A DNA stretch of 5,515 nucleotides from NCBI GenBank assembly GCA_938023895.1, contig CALJDH010000081.1, forward strand, positions 1 to 5,515, written 5' to 3'. The position numbers and the translations under genes are program-made. A model generated the notes under the pieces. It had not been told where the DNA came from. It worked only from the letters and a program-made list of their open reading frames with translations, and did no database searches. The stretch is from an uncultured Aliiroseovarius sp. (GTDB lineage: Bacteria; Pseudomonadota; Alphaproteobacteria; Rhodobacterales; Rhodobacteraceae). Positions 5,271-5,515 of the stretch are shown piece by piece. The number at the start of each line of letters is the position of its first letter. The stretch's first letter is position 1.

Positions 5271-5437
5271 AAGTGGTGCGGACCAAGTCATCCAAATGGC
5301 GTCGGGAAGAGGCAAACATTCCGACAGGCAGGTGACGGGCGGTACTCCGTCGAAGGCATCGTGAAGGCTTCGGAACAGAAGGCTTCGTTGGGACATGATG
5401 CTGGATCAGACCATCCGCAGGCAGAAACTGTGTGGGA
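5271..5437 (-). other. Leftward 3' untranslated region with hairpins and repeats
   Basis: No gene is visible between the leftward terminator and the stop codon at 5438. The stretch holds GTCGG/CCGAC arms (5301-5305 with 5321-5325) and GACGG/CCGTC arms (5334-5338 with 5347-5351). It also has three copies of a GAAGGC(A/T)TCG unit and one half of a 32-nt-period direct repeat. It is long for a 3' untranslated region and may yield a terminator-ended small RNA. No clear leftward promoter is seen inside it. Confidence 0.4.
5352..5387. repeat. Three copies of a GAAGGC(A/T)TCG near-palindrome
   Basis: GAAGGCATCG occurs at 5352-5361, and GAAGGCTTCG at 5363-5372 and 5378-5387. Each of the last two contains GAAG and CTTC arms around one G, so each is nearly self-complementary. 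The start-to-start distances are 11 and 15 nt. Confidence 0.6.
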
Positions 5438-5456
5438 TCAGATCATCCCGGGCAGA
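5403..5456. repeat. Imperfect direct repeat with a 32-nt period
   Basis: GGATCAGACCATCC continuing to GGCAGA (5403-5425) is repeated as GGATCAGATCATCC continuing to GGCAGA (5435-5456), with one substitution and a small indel region. The second copy contains the stop codon and last codons of the leftward partial gene. The first copy lies just past that stop. Confidence 0.7.
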
Positions 5457-5515
5457 TGCAGCGCACCCAGAAGCAGCACAAGCAAGGAAATCGCCCCAAG
5501 CGTGTCCGAGACAAT
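5438..5515 (-). CDS. Small hydrophobic protein, C-terminal end (partial)
   Basis: Reading leftward from the window edge, 25 codons end in TGA (complement of 5438-5440). The peptide is IVSDTLGAISLLVLLLGALHL then PGMI, a short polar start followed by a continuous hydrophobic stretch of about 17 residues that could be one membrane helix. The N-terminus is outside the window. The case rests on this composition, on the open frame reaching the edge, and on the leftward terminator at 5235-5270 that needs a gene to its right. I do not recognise a named family; I have a loose memory of similar tiny membrane proteins in Rhodobacterales. The opposite strand is also open here, but reads as a charged, low-information sequence. 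Confidence 0.45.
   Translation of the reverse strand: MVSDTLGAISLLVLLLGALHLPGMI

Noticed and set aside
5395..5515. Plus-strand open frame running off the right edge
   Set aside because: No clear ribosome binding site and a charged, low-information translation; the opposite strand gives a more protein-like sequence and fits the terminator.
1..5515. tRNA, rRNA, CRISPR array, insertion sequence or attachment site
   Set aside because: I looked for T-loop signatures, regular spacer-repeat units, transposase reading frames and terminal inverted repeats and found none.

Overview
The window looks like the chromosome of an alphaproteobacterium of the order Rhodobacterales (roseobacter type). This rests on moderately high GC with GC-rich third positions, the protein sequences of GyrA, TrmFO, GluQRS and the VOC protein as I know them from that group, and a single-domain HisI lying head to head with a short IscU/NifU-like scaffold. 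No mobile element, CRISPR array, tRNA or rRNA is visible. All assignments come from reading the sequence; no search was run.

Layout. (1) 1-208: the end of gyrA and its intrinsic terminator. (2) 325-1203: an exported outer-membrane beta-barrel of about sixteen strands with an unusual C-terminal tail. (3) 1306-1707: a small glyoxalase/VOC-fold protein whose ribosome binding site lies in the 3' arm of a 13-bp hairpin. (4) 1708-2076: a gap without a credible gene. Its right half is packed with hairpins and ends in a strong intrinsic terminator only about 25 nt before trmFO, so it could be a small RNA gene or an attenuating leader. (5) 2077-4300: trmFO and gluQRS, 13 nt apart, a probable two-gene operon for tRNA modification (m5U54 in the T-loop, and glutamylation of queuosine in tRNA-Asp). 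(6) 4363-4722 (-) and 4793-5236 (+): hisI and the Fe-S scaffold homologue, divergent from a 70-nt shared promoter region; gluQRS and hisI converge over a short hairpin. (7) 5235-5515: a leftward region holding the C-terminus of a small hydrophobic protein (25 residues in the window), then about 200 nt of non-coding sequence with repeats and hairpins, ending in a leftward terminator whose U-tract overlaps the scaffold gene's stop codon.

The protein-coding genes are mostly housekeeping. The parts that deserve attention are non-coding: the stacked hairpins ahead of trmFO, the hairpin over the VOC gene's ribosome binding site, and the repeat-bearing leftward 3' region at the right end.
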